Source: Carbonactinospora thermoautotrophica (GTDB lineage Bacteria > Actinomycetota > Actinomycetes > Streptomycetales > Carbonactinosporaceae). From it: a DNA stretch of 64,000 nucleotides. A program made the translations under genes and the position numbers. Under the pieces are notes generated by a model that was not told where the DNA came from, searched no databases, and saw only the letters and a list, made by a program, of their open reading frames with translations. Below are positions 8,860-18,945 of this stretch, piece by piece. Where the stretch lies: the NCBI RefSeq assembly GCF_001543895.1, contig NZ_JYIJ01000019.1, positions 620,001 through 684,000 on the forward strand, in the 5' to 3' direction. The stretch's first letter is position 1; the number at the start of each line of letters is the position of its first letter.

Positions 8860-9138
8860 TCGATCCCGGTGAGTCCGGGTGGTGGGACTACGCCGGAGTA
8901 CGGCGCAACTGTACGCCTTTGGTGGGCCGGGTAAACTGGTATGGGACGTCTGCGGGAGACCGTTTACTCGGCCCGCCCTGGGCCTTGGCTGTTGGCGGTG
9001 ACCCGCTCGACGTACCGGAATACGAGAGAAGCAGGTACCGTTAGACGTCCACGGGCTGGTGTTGACAGGGACACCAGTTCGTCAGTTGACGTGTCAGGAT
9101 CCGGGGCTGTCCCGCCCCGTTGTTAGGGGGTCGAGCCA

Positions 9139-9360
9139 ATGGGGCGCGGCCGAGCCAAGGCCAAGCAGACGAAGGTCGCTCGCCAGCTGAAGTACAACAG
9201 CGGTGGCGTAGACCTTGACCGTCTGGCCGCCGAGCTGGGCGTCAAGCGCAACGAGTCGTCCTTCGACGACGAGCTCGATGACCCGTATGCCGCGTACGCG
9301 GACTACGCGGACGACGAGGACGACGGCGAGGACGACGGCAACTCGAAGTACCGTCGCTAA
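9139..9360 (+). CDS. DUF3073 family small protein
   Basis: A 73-residue DUF3073 protein, restricted to actinobacteria. The basic N-terminus is MGRGRAKAKQTKVARQLKYN, then a central GGVDLDRLAAELGV helix, then a strongly acidic Asp/Glu/Tyr tail. An AGGGGG lies 9 nt before the ATG. The bipolar charge suggests nucleic-acid or ribosome association, but the function is unproven. It is convergent with purM, with a shared hairpin between them. Confidence 0.93.
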   Translation: MGRGRAKAKQTKVARQLKYNSGGVDLDRLAAELGVKRNESSFDDELDDPYAAYADYADDEDDGEDDGNSKYRR

Positions 9361-9379
9361 GCGACTTGGGAGCGGTGAG

Positions 9380-9407
9380 GGCCGTGCACGGCTGGCCGTG
9401 CACGGCC
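9380..9407. terminator. Bidirectional hairpin between DUF3073 and purM
   Basis: Two copies of the self-complementary GCCGTGCACGGC (9381-9392 and 9395-9406) stand two bases apart, flanked by G and C, and can pair into one long stem or two small ones. It is placed between convergent stops without a T-run, typical of actinomycete terminators. Confidence 0.65.
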
Positions 9408-9439
9408 TGTCCGCGTTTGACCTCCTTGCCTGACTTCCT

Positions 9440-10501
9440 TCAGGGCTGGTAGTCCCCGTACAGCTCCACCTCCCCAGAACCGCGGACGATCTCGCCAGCC
9501 ACCCAGGCCAGGATGCCCCGCTCCGACAGCAGGGCGAGCGCCTGCTCCGCATCCTCCGGCGCGACCACGGCCATCATGCCCACGCCCATGTTGAAGGTCT
9601 TCTCCAGCTCCGGTCGCGCCACCTGGCCCAGCTCTGCGATGACCTGGAAGACCACCGGCGGGGTCCAGGAGGCGCGGTCGACCCGGGCGGTCAGCCCTTC
9701 CGGGAGCACCCGGACCAGGTTGCCCGGGATGCCGCCGCCGGTGATGTGGGCGTAGGCGTGCACGTCCACGGCGCGGGCCAGCTCCAGGCAGGCGGGCGCG
9801 TAGATCCGGGTCGGTTCCAGCAGTTCCTCCCCGAGGGTGCGGCCGAACTCGGCGACGTGCCGGTCCAGCCCCCAGCCGGCCCGGTCGAAGAACACGTGTC
9901 GCGCCAGCGAGTACCCGTTGGAGTGCAGCCCGGACGAGGCGAGCGCGATCACCGCGTCGCCCTCGCGCACCCGCTCCGCGCCGAGCAGGTCGTCGGCCTC
10001 GACCACACCGGTCGCGGCCCCGGCCACGTCGTACTCGTCCGGTCCGAGCAGCCCAGGATGCTCGGCGGTCTCGCCGCCGATCAGGGCGCAGCCGGCCTGG
10101 ACGCAGCCCTCGGCGATGCCCTTCACGACCGCGGCCACCTTTTCCGGCACGACCTTGCCGAACACCAGGTAGTCGGTGAGGAACAGCGGCTCGGCCCCGC
10201 ACACGACCAGGTCGTCCACGACCATCGCGACCAGGTCCAGCCCGATCGTGTCGTGCTTGTCGAGCTTGCGGGCCACGTCCACCTTGGTGCCCACCCCGTC
10301 GGTGGCCGTGGCGAGCAGCGGCCGGCGGTACCCGGCCAGCTTGGAGGCGTCGAACAGGCCGGAGAACCCGCCCAGGCCGCCGACCACCTCCGGCCGGGTC
10401 GCCCGGGCGACCCAGGTCTTCATCAGCTCGACGGCCCGGTCGCCGGCCTCGATGTCGACGCCGGCGGCGGCGTACGTCGCGCCCGTCTCGGCTCCGGTCA
10501 C
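9440..10501 (-). CDS. purM: Phosphoribosylformylglycinamidine cyclo-ligase
   Basis: 353 residues. Converts FGAM to AIR with ATP, the fifth step of purine synthesis, in the cytosol. Family marks are TYAAAGVDIEAGDRAVELMK at the N-terminus, the TDGVGTKVDVA phosphate/ATP motif, DLVVCGAEPLFLTDYL, GCALIGGETAEHPG, SSGLHSNGYSL and ITGGGIPGNL, all in the correct order. It lies 16 nt downstream of purF on the same strand, so the two are co-transcribed, as in Streptomyces. Confidence 0.98.
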   Translation of the reverse strand: MTGAETGATYAAAGVDIEAGDRAVELMKTWVARATRPEVVGGLGGFSGLFDASKLAGYRRPLLATATDGVGTKVDVARKLDKHDTIGLDLVAMVVDDLVVCGAEPLFLTDYLVFGKVVPEKVAAVVKGIAEGCVQAGCALIGGETAEHPGLLGPDEYDVAGAATGVVEADDLLGAERVREGDAVIALASSGLHSNGYSLARHVFFDRAGWGLDRHVAEFGRTLGEELLEPTRIYAPACLELARAVDVHAYAHITGGGIPGNLVRVLPEGLTARVDRASWTPPVVFQVIAELGQVARPELEKTFNMGVGMMAVVAPEDAEQALALLSERGILAWVAGEIVRGSGEVELYGDYQP

Positions 10502-10517
10502 CGCGTTCCTTCCCGTT

Positions 10518-12065
10518 CTAGGGCCGGCGCAGGGCGTCCTCGGCGCCCGGGCCGCCCAGCAGCGTGTCCACCCCGTCGACGTCCGTGCGCAGTTGCTCGT
10601 TCACCTGCTCCAGCAGGTGCTTGCCGAGCAGTTCCGGTTCGGGCAGCTCGATCGGGTACTGCCCGTCGAAGCAGGCCCGGCACAGCTTGTCCTTCGGGAT
10701 GGTGGTCGCCTCGACCATGCCCTCGATCGAGATGTACCCCAGGGAGTCCGCACCCAGCGACTGCCGGATCTCGTCCACGGTCAGCCCGTTGGCGATCAGC
10801 TCGGCCCGGGTGGCGAAGTCGATGCCGTAGAAGCACGGCCACTTGACCGGCGGGCTGGAGATGCGGATGTGCACCTCCTTGGCGCCTGCCTCGCGCAGCA
10901 TCCGGACCAGGGCCCGCTGGGTGTTGCCGCGCACGATCGAGTCGTCGACCACGACCAGGCGCTTGCCCGCGATGACGTCACGCAACGGGTTGAGCTTCAG
11001 CCGGATGCCCAACTGCCGGATGGTCTGGCTGGGCTGGATGAAGGTGCGGCCGACGTAGGAGTTCTTGACCAGCCCCTGCCCGTACGGGATGCCGCTCTCC
11101 TCGGCGAAGCCGATCGCGGCGGGGGTGCCGGACTCCGGCGTCGGGATGACCAGGTCGGCGTCGGCCGGGGCCTCGCGGGCCAGCCGCCGGCCCATCTCCA
11201 CACGGCTCGCGTACACGCCCCGGCCAGCGATCTTGGTGTCGGGCCGGGCCAGGTACACGAACTCGAACACGCACATCGCCGGGCGCGGCTCGGCGAACCG
11301 CTGCGAGCGCAGGCCGTGCTCGTCGACCACGATCAACTCGCCCGGCTCGATCTCCCGGATGAACGACGCGCCCACGATGTCCAGCGCCGCGGTCTCGCTC
11401 GCGACCACCCAGCCGCGCTCCAGCCGGCCGAGCACCAGCGGCCGGATGCCCTGCGGGTCACGCGCCGCGTACAGGGTCGTCTCGTCCATGAACACCAGCG
11501 AGAAGGCGCCGCGCAGCTTCGGCAGCACGTCCAGCGCGCTGGCCTGCAGCGACCGGTCCGGGTACGCGGCGAGCAGCGCGGTGACCAGGTCGGTGTCGCT
11601 GGTGGCGATGAGCTGCTGCTGGGGGTGCGACGGCTCACCGGAGCCGGCCGCCTCCTGGAGGAGCTTCGCCAGCTCACCGACGTTGATGAGGTTGCCGTTG
11701 TGGCCCAAGGCGAGGTGGCCGACGGCGGTGGCGCGGAACGTGGGCTGGGCGTTCTCCCACACCGACGCGCCGGTCGTCGAGTACCGGGTGTGACCGATCG
11801 CGATGTGCCCGCGCAGCGAGCTGAGCGTCGCCTCGTCGAAGACCTGGGAGACCAGGCCCATGTCCTTGTAGACGACGATCTGGCTGCCGTTGCTGACGGC
11901 GATGCCGGCGGATTCCTGGCCACGATGCTGCAGGGCGTACAGGCCGAAGTAGGTGAGCTTGGCTACCTCCTCACCCGGTGCCCACACACCGAAGACCCCG
12001 CATTTTTCCCGGGGACCCTGGATGTCGGCGGAGAGGAGGTCGGGGGACGGGCGACCGCAAGACAC
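10518..12065 (-). CDS. purF: Amidophosphoribosyltransferase
   Basis: 515 residues. First committed step of purine synthesis: PRPP plus glutamine to phosphoribosylamine. The N-terminal Ntn glutaminase follows a 21-residue propeptide ending before Cys22 of KCGVFGVWAPG. YALQHRGQESAGI and HNGNLIN follow. The PRPP site is VVDDSIVRGNTQ. Cysteines in AMCVFEFVY and DKLCRACFDG match the oxygen-labile Fe-S form seen in Bacillus-type PurF. Start GTG 12065 (reads VSCGRPSPD). It is followed closely by purM. Confidence 0.97.
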   Translation of the reverse strand: MSCGRPSPDLLSADIQGPREKCGVFGVWAPGEEVAKLTYFGLYALQHRGQESAGIAVSNGSQIVVYKDMGLVSQVFDEATLSSLRGHIAIGHTRYSTTGASVWENAQPTFRATAVGHLALGHNGNLINVGELAKLLQEAAGSGEPSHPQQQLIATSDTDLVTALLAAYPDRSLQASALDVLPKLRGAFSLVFMDETTLYAARDPQGIRPLVLGRLERGWVVASETAALDIVGASFIREIEPGELIVVDEHGLRSQRFAEPRPAMCVFEFVYLARPDTKIAGRGVYASRVEMGRRLAREAPADADLVIPTPESGTPAAIGFAEESGIPYGQGLVKNSYVGRTFIQPSQTIRQLGIRLKLNPLRDVIAGKRLVVVDDSIVRGNTQRALVRMLREAGAKEVHIRISSPPVKWPCFYGIDFATRAELIANGLTVDEIRQSLGADSLGYISIEGMVEATTIPKDKLCRACFDGQYPIELPEPELLGKHLLEQVNEQLRTDVDGVDTLLGGPGAEDALRRP

Positions 12066-12149
12066 GCCACGAGTCTACGCGAGCCGCCGCGTTGAGCATC
12101 CCGGCACGTGCCGGTCAAGCTCGTTCGTCCGATCGGGTGATCTCGCTGC

Positions 12150-12920
12150 TCAGCGGAGCAACGGCAGGTACGGCGACAGGTCGCTGCGCTCCCCGCTCGC
12201 GTGCAACTCCCCGGCGGCGACGGCGTCCGCCCAGGCGAGCCGGCCGCTGGCCAGCCGGATCCAGGTCAGCGGCGCGGTCTCCACCACGTTCGGCGGCGTG
12301 CCCCGGGTGTGACGTGGCCCCTCGACGCACTGCACGGCCGCGTACGGGGGCACGCGCAGCTCCACCGACCGGCCCGGCGCCCGGTCCGCCATGAGGTCCG
12401 CCAGCGCCCGGGTCGCGAACGCGAGCGCCTGCTGATCATGCGGGAACCCCGGGTCCAGGTCGTCGGCGTGCACGACCGCCTCGATCACCCGGGACAGCAT
12501 CAGGTCGGTCATGCTCCATACCCCGTGCGGAATGGCGGCGACGCGCGTGCCCGGCCGCTCCCCCAGCGCGTCCAGCGCCGCCTCCGCGCGTTCGATCTGC
12601 TCTCGCAGGTCGATCCCCTGCGCGGCCAGCTCCTTGGTCCGCAGGTCGATGCGCTCCGCCTGCCCCGGCATGGCCCGCGCCCAGTCCGCCAGCCCCACCT
12701 CGACGGTCGACGGCTCGGACGAATCCAGGCACCTGAGCACCGCGCCGACGGAGGCGGCGATGTGCGCCACCAGCGTCCCCACCGACCACCCCGCCACGGA
12801 CGAGGGCTCGGCCAACCGCTCCGGGTCCAGCTTCGCGGTGTACTCGACCAGCGCCCGCCACTGGGCGGACAGCGCGACGCGCACCTTCCGCACGTCGTAC
12901 CGGCGTGTCCTGGATGGCAT
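12150..12920 (-). CDS. Maleylpyruvate isomerase/sterol-carrier family protein
   Basis: 256 residues. The N-terminal DinB-like helical domain has WRALVEYTAKLDPERLAEPS, GWSVGTLVAHIAASVGAVL and IEAVVHADDLD, as in mycothiol-dependent maleylpyruvate isomerase family enzymes. The C-terminal region (VELRVPPYAAVQCVEG, TWIRLASGRLAWADAV) resembles an SCP2 sterol-binding domain. It is commonly the gene before purF in actinomycetes. It may handle a mycothiol-dependent reaction; the substrate is unknown. It probably shares a transcript with purF, whose start is 84 nt downstream. Confidence 0.85.
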   Translation of the reverse strand: MPSRTRRYDVRKVRVALSAQWRALVEYTAKLDPERLAEPSSVAGWSVGTLVAHIAASVGAVLRCLDSSEPSTVEVGLADWARAMPGQAERIDLRTKELAAQGIDLREQIERAEAALDALGERPGTRVAAIPHGVWSMTDLMLSRVIEAVVHADDLDPGFPHDQQALAFATRALADLMADRAPGRSVELRVPPYAAVQCVEGPRHTRGTPPNVVETAPLTWIRLASGRLAWADAVAAGELHASGERSDLSPYLPLLR

Positions 12921-12999
12921 GTCCCCGACGATATCCGCGTCTCACCGGGCCGTCTCGTAATTCGCCCGGCACGATCAGGACGCGGGGGTTTCAGGGAAC

Positions 13000-13216
13000 G
13001 TGAGCCTGTACGGGGATCCCGACGAGCGTCTCCGAGCCCGCCCAGCTCTTCGATCTCGTCCACCAGGTCGAGCGCGCGATCTGGGAGACCTACCCACAGC
13101 GCCCCGGCACGCTCTCGCTCGACGTGTCGTACCCGATGCCCGGCGGGTGCGCCGACCAGCCCTGCGGCGAGCTGAGCACCGGTCTCGGACGCTGGTTCGG
13201 CCCGCGCGAGAAGTGA
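13000..13216 (+). pseudogene. Small unrecognised gene with an apparent +1 frameshift
   Basis: A frame from 13022 to TGA 13214 is strongly coding in style (nearly all third positions G/C) and reads SEPAQLFDLVHQVERAIWET, then PGTLSLDVSYPMPGGCADQP and GLGRWFGPREK. It has no in-frame start: a TGA lies at 13001. A GTG at 13000 with upstream CAGGGA reads MSLYGDPD in the neighbouring frame and would join if one base were skipped near 13020. Either the gene is broken or one base is wrong in the sequence. No family was recognised. It lies between the sterol-carrier gene and the hemoglobin gene. Confidence 0.45.
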
Positions 13217-13361
13217 CCGTCCGTGGACGCCCGGCGGCCACGCGGCCTCGACCCGGGTCTCGCCGGTGAGCCTCTCCTGATCAGGGCTTGTGAGGCATCT
13301 TTCAACCGCGCGCAACATCCGGGTGACACGGGGGCAAAAGAAGCGAGTCAGAGTACCTTCC

Positions 13362-13760
13362 ATGATTGAGACATCCGAGAAGGACACGGCAGTCGAGACG
13401 GCGTCCCCCACACTCTTCGAGCAGATCGGGGGCGAGGAAGCAGTGGCAGCAGTCGTCGACATCTTCTACGGACAGGTACTCGCCGACCCGGATCTGACCC
13501 ACTACTTCGAGGGCATAGACATGGATCGGCTCAAAGCCCACCAGAGGCGGTTCATCGGCCAGGCACTGGGCGCCAGCGCGCCGTACTCAGGCCGGACGAT
13601 GCGGGCCGCACACGAGAAGCTCGGGATCACCAACGCGGCCTTCGACCGCGTGGTCGACCACCTCGCCGCTTCCCTGGCCGAAGCCGGCGTCGACGAGCCG
13701 ACCATCGCTCGCATCGCCGAGGCCGTGCTCCCGCTGAAGGCGGACATCGTCACGGCGTGA
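13362..13760 (+). CDS. glbN: Group I truncated hemoglobin
   Basis: 132 residues, similar to mycobacterial HbN, which detoxifies nitric oxide or handles oxygen. LFEQIGGEEAVAAVVDIFY starts the fold. Tyr36 is the B10 tyrosine, Phe49 the CD1 phenylalanine and His84 (RAAHEKLGIT) the proximal haem ligand. The ATG at 13362 begins a short, variable 15-residue leader; the longer frame upstream has no support. It stands alone and is convergent with purL. Confidence 0.93.
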   Translation: MIETSEKDTAVETASPTLFEQIGGEEAVAAVVDIFYGQVLADPDLTHYFEGIDMDRLKAHQRRFIGQALGASAPYSGRTMRAAHEKLGITNAAFDRVVDHLAASLAEAGVDEPTIARIAEAVLPLKADIVTA

Positions 13761-13876
13761 CCGAGTCACCCGGCGACCCGCAGGAGGCTCCCGGTCGGCA
13801 ACGGATCCGCAGGGGGGAAGTCCCAGGAGCTCCGGGGAGTGAGGAGCAGCGGCTCCCCGGCTGGGGGGGACACGAA

Positions 13877-13907
13877 AGGGGCCGCGCACCCGGAGTGCGC
13901 GGCCCCT
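13877..13907. terminator. Bidirectional terminator between hemoglobin and purL
   Basis: AGGGGCCGCGCAC (13877-13889) and GTGCGCGGCCCCT (13895-13907) form a perfect 13-bp stem with a 5-nt loop, 9 nt past the purL stop. Confidence 0.8.
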
Positions 13908-13916
13908 GACGCGGGC

Positions 13917-16189
<2,273 letters not shown>

Positions 16190-16193
<4 letters not shown>

Positions 16194-16867
16194 GCGTTCA
16201 CCAGCCGCTTGAGGATCGAGGTGAAGAAGCCCAGCCCGTCGATGGTCGGCCCGGTCAGGGGCTCGACCGCGTGCTCGGGGTGGGGCATCAGGCCGACGAC
16301 GTTGCCGGCCTCGTTGCAGATGCCGGCGATGTCGTTGAGCGAGCCGTTGGGGTTCACGTCCAGGTACCGCGCGACGACCCGGCCCTCGCCCTCCAGGCGC
16401 TTGAGGGTCTCGGCGTCGCAGACGTAGCCGCCTTCGCCGTTCTTCAGCGGGATCACGATCTCCTGGCCCGCCTCGTAGGCATTGGTCCAGGCGGTCCGGT
16501 TGTTCTCGACGCGCAGCTTCTGGTCGCGGCAGATGAAGTGCAGGTGGTTGTTGCGGGTCAGCGCGCCCGGGAGCAGGTGCGACTCGCACAGGATCTGGAA
16601 GCCGTTGCAGATGCCGAGCACCGGCAGGCCCTTGCCGGCCTGCTCGATGACCGTCTCCATCACCGGCGAGAACCGGGCGATCGCGCCGCAGCGCAGGTAG
16701 TCGCCGTACGAGAAGCCGCCGGGCAGCACGACCGCGTCCACGCCGCGCAGGTCACGGTCGCGGTGCCAGAGCGCGACCGGTTCGGCACCCGCGAGCCGGA
16801 TCGCGCGCTGGGCGTCCCGGTCGTCGAGGGAGCCGGGGAACGTGACGACGCCGATCCGGGCCGTCAT
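16190..16867 (-). CDS. purQ: FGAM synthase glutaminase subunit
   Basis: 225 residues. Class I glutamine amidotransferase that supplies ammonia to PurL. It begins [20 protein letters not shown]. The nucleophile cysteine lies in [13 protein letters not shown], and the His-Glu pair in [11 protein letters not shown]. Start ATG 16867 overlaps the purS stop (ATGA); the stop overlaps the purL start. The much longer open frame upstream is non-coding. Confidence 0.98.
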
Positions 16868-17121
16868 GCGGACGTGACCTCCTCCACGCGGACCTGGAAC
16901 TCCTCGATCACGGTGTTGGCGAGCAGCCGCTCGGCCATCTGGCGGACTTGTGCCAGCGTGGCCTCGTCCGCCGGGCCGTCGAGCTCCAGCTCGAACCGCT
17001 TGCCCTGGCGTACCGAGGTGACACCCTCGAACCCGAGCCGCTTCAGGGCGCCGTGGATGGCCTGGCCCTGGGGGTCGAGGATTTCCGGCTTGAGCATGAC
17101 GTCGACGACGACACGCGCCAC
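16864..17121 (-). CDS. purS: FGAM synthase subunit PurS
   Basis: 85 residues, the typical length for the small subunit that bridges PurL and PurQ and channels ammonia. [20 protein letters not shown] and [20 protein letters not shown] are characteristic. Start GTG 17121 follows AGGAG. First gene of the purS-purQ-purL operon, with its promoter in the 17122-17200 region. Confidence 0.97.
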   Translation of the reverse strand: MARVVVDVMLKPEILDPQGQAIHGALKRLGFEGVTSVRQGKRFELELDGPADEATLAQVRQMAERLLANTVIEEFQVRVEEVTSA

Positions 17122-17574
17122 GAAGATCTCCTGATGTCGCTGGTCGGGGCGGTATCAAGCGTACCTGCCGGGCACGCGTCCTCCGTCCGGCGAACCCTGC
17201 GGTGACCGGGTCACCCGTGACGGCGCCGCGCTCGGTGGGCTCACCCCATGCCAACCCCGGGCGCGGGGTGGGGAGCGGCAGTGGCGCAGGCAGACGTCCT
17301 TGAGCGGGCCGAGCTGCTGCAACCCGGCGACGCCGAAGGCGGCCGCGCCGATCCAGCGACCCGCCGCCTCCCTTCTCGGCGCGGCGGGTCGCGTCACCGG
17401 ACGTCCTCCCCCCATGAGCCCACGCCGGCCGCGGCGACGGCCGGCGTGGGCGGCGATCTCGGCGGCCGCCGGATCCAGCCGCGGGCAGCTCGGTCACGGA
17501 CTCGGTGATCCGGTACCCGGGCAGCGGCCCGTCGGTCAGCGCGGAGCAGGACCAGCGGGTACGGGCGGCTGCGG
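17122..17574. other. Junction region upstream of purS with no intact gene
   Basis: It holds the presumed purS promoter near 17122-17200. Farther on is GC-rich sequence in which no frame is convincing. A minus-strand stretch reading [20 protein letters not shown] (about 17490-17550) looks mildly protein-like but is not bounded by a start. This is probably the edge of the accessory island. Confidence 0.4.
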
Positions 17575-17799
17575 TTGCGGGTCGACCACCAGTGCAAGGT
17601 CCAGCTCTCCAACCCGCAACTGGGTAACAACACGACCGGGTATGTGGTGGTGGAGTCGAAGGAGTCGATGAAGAAGCGTGGCGTGTCGTCCCCTGACCGG
17701 GCGGAGGCCGCGTTGTTGGCGATCTACGAGCCGTACCCGGTCGGCATGCGGAAACGGCGAGGACTACTCGCGGGGTGCGCGGCGGGGCTGCTCGCGTAG
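17575..17799 (+). pseudogene. Remnant of a phage terminase large subunit (C-terminus)
   Basis: 74 residues ending at 17799. [20 protein letters not shown] followed by [13 protein letters not shown] is the usual end of actinophage TerL proteins, where a VESK-x-x-M/L-x-x-RG-x-x-SPD-x-A-DA motif closes the nuclease domain. Here the expected Asp-Ala reads Glu-Ala and the whole ATPase part is missing. No start of its own is supported. It indicates past prophage integration next to purS and marks the edge of the 17-23 kb island. Confidence 0.6.
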
Positions 17800-17851
17800 G
17801 TCCTCGGCGAGCTGCGCGACACACGTCTGCGACTTGTCCGACCGTGGCCGG

Positions 17852-18736
17852 TCATGCCGGCGTCGAGTACACGAACCCCAGCGTGGCGAGTCCTTCGGAC
17901 AGGTAGAGCTGTTCGGATGCTCCCCCGACCTCGGTCTGAAGGAGCTGGTAGGCCGCTCCATTGTGCTGTCCCCAGTGCATCGCGGCGCGCCACAGGGCAC
18001 GGCCGTAGCCCCTGCCCCGGTATTCGGGTAGCACCCCGAAGTACTGCGGCAGGAGCCGGGCGACCCCCGTCGAGTCCGGCATGATCTCCATGGGGCCGAT
18101 CGCGCCGACAACGCGTTGATCCGCGACGGCCGCCAGGATGGGGCCGCCCACGTCGCCTGCCTGGAACCGCTCGCACAGGAACGCGAAGCCGTCCCCGGCG
18201 AGGCGCTGCGCGAAGGCCGGGAAGGTGGCGCGCACCTGTTCCGGGCACGACCGCAGGTCGCGCACCAGGCCTTGGGCGGGCTGCTGCTGGTCTTCGCCGA
18301 AGGTCTTCAGCAGGAGACGCGTGCATGATGCGGCAGCGGCCGGCTGGCGGGGGGCCGATCCCTGAAACCAGATGACGCGGGCCGAGGCGGCGCCATACGT
18401 GGCGCACCACTTCTGCGCCCACTCCGCCGCCGCGTCCCTGCGCGGCGGTGTCGCGCTGTAGTGGTGGACCTTCACCACGCCCCGGCCCCGACTGGACAGA
18501 GTGGGGATGACGGTGCGGTGCGGCTCGTGGATGATCTCCCCAACCAGGACCCGCTCGTCCTTGTAGTGGGACCAGCGGCGGTCCTTGTCGTAGGGCAGGA
18601 ACCGCCCCGTGCCGCTGACGTCGATGACGGCGTCGAACAAATCCTGGGACAGCGCGTCGGGGTGGACGGGGCCCAGGGTTGGCACGTAGGGGACAGTCAC
18701 CACCGGTCCCAGCCAGTCCCACCGCAGTCGCACCAC
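17852..18736 (-). CDS. GNAT acetyltransferase with a novel N-terminal domain, RiPP-linked
   Basis: About 294 residues. The C-terminal half is a GNAT domain with the acetyl-CoA loop VLPEYRGRGYGRALWRAAM (RGRGYG at about 240-245) and a closing YLSEGLATLGFVYS. Residues 1-150 (LRWDWLGPVVTVPYVPTLGP, GRFLPYDKDRRWSHYKDE) match no family I know. The start at GTG 18736 (or 18733) has AGAGGA 7 nt upstream. An ATG at 18823 would overlap the precursor gene and lacks a ribosome site. Third gene after the radical SAM enzyme and precursor, so it may acetylate the modified peptide or confer immunity. Confidence 0.82.
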   Translation of the reverse strand: MVRLRWDWLGPVVTVPYVPTLGPVHPDALSQDLFDAVIDVSGTGRFLPYDKDRRWSHYKDERVLVGEIIHEPHRTVIPTLSSRGRGVVKVHHYSATPPRRDAAAEWAQKWCATYGAASARVIWFQGSAPRQPAAAASCTRLLLKTFGEDQQQPAQGLVRDLRSCPEQVRATFPAFAQRLAGDGFAFLCERFQAGDVGGPILAAVADQRVVGAIGPMEIMPDSTGVARLLPQYFGVLPEYRGRGYGRALWRAAMHWGQHNGAAYQLLQTEVGGASEQLYLSEGLATLGFVYSTPA

Positions 18737-18806
18737 AGCAGCATCCTCTCTACGGGAGCGGAGGGTCCTGACGTGTTCAATGCCGGGACCCTCCGGGAGA
18801 GTGTGA

Positions 18807-18938
18807 TCAGTACGGGTTGTCATCGCCGGCGTTGCAGCTGCAGACGGCCGACTCGACGAGCGTGTCCAGGTCGGCTACGAGGCCGATGCCGTTGCTGTCG
18901 ACGACCAAGGGAGCGATCTCAAGCAAGACGGGTGCCAT
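18807..18938 (-). CDS. Candidate RiPP precursor peptide (43 residues)
   Basis: A short gene read from ATG 18938, preceded by the near-perfect ribosome site AAGGAGGTGA. It lies 7 nt after the radical SAM stop. The peptide has a hydrophobic/acidic leader (MAPVLLEIAPLVV, then GLVADLDTLVE) and a core AVCSCNAGDDNPY at the C-terminus, with Cys33 and Cys35 and terminal Asn-Pro-Tyr. Size, acidic leader, Cys-containing tail and position between a SPASM radical SAM enzyme and a GNAT protein all fit a ribosomally made, post-translationally modified peptide. I do not recognise the class. The product may carry thioether, C-C or Tyr/Asp modifications; this is inference. Confidence 0.8.
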   Translation of the reverse strand: MAPVLLEIAPLVVDSNGIGLVADLDTLVESAVCSCNAGDDNPY

Positions 18939-18945
18939 GTCTGTC

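Noticed and set aside
10176-12095. 639-codon plus-strand frame opposite purF
   Set aside because: Antisense shadow of purF, with none of the motifs of a known protein.
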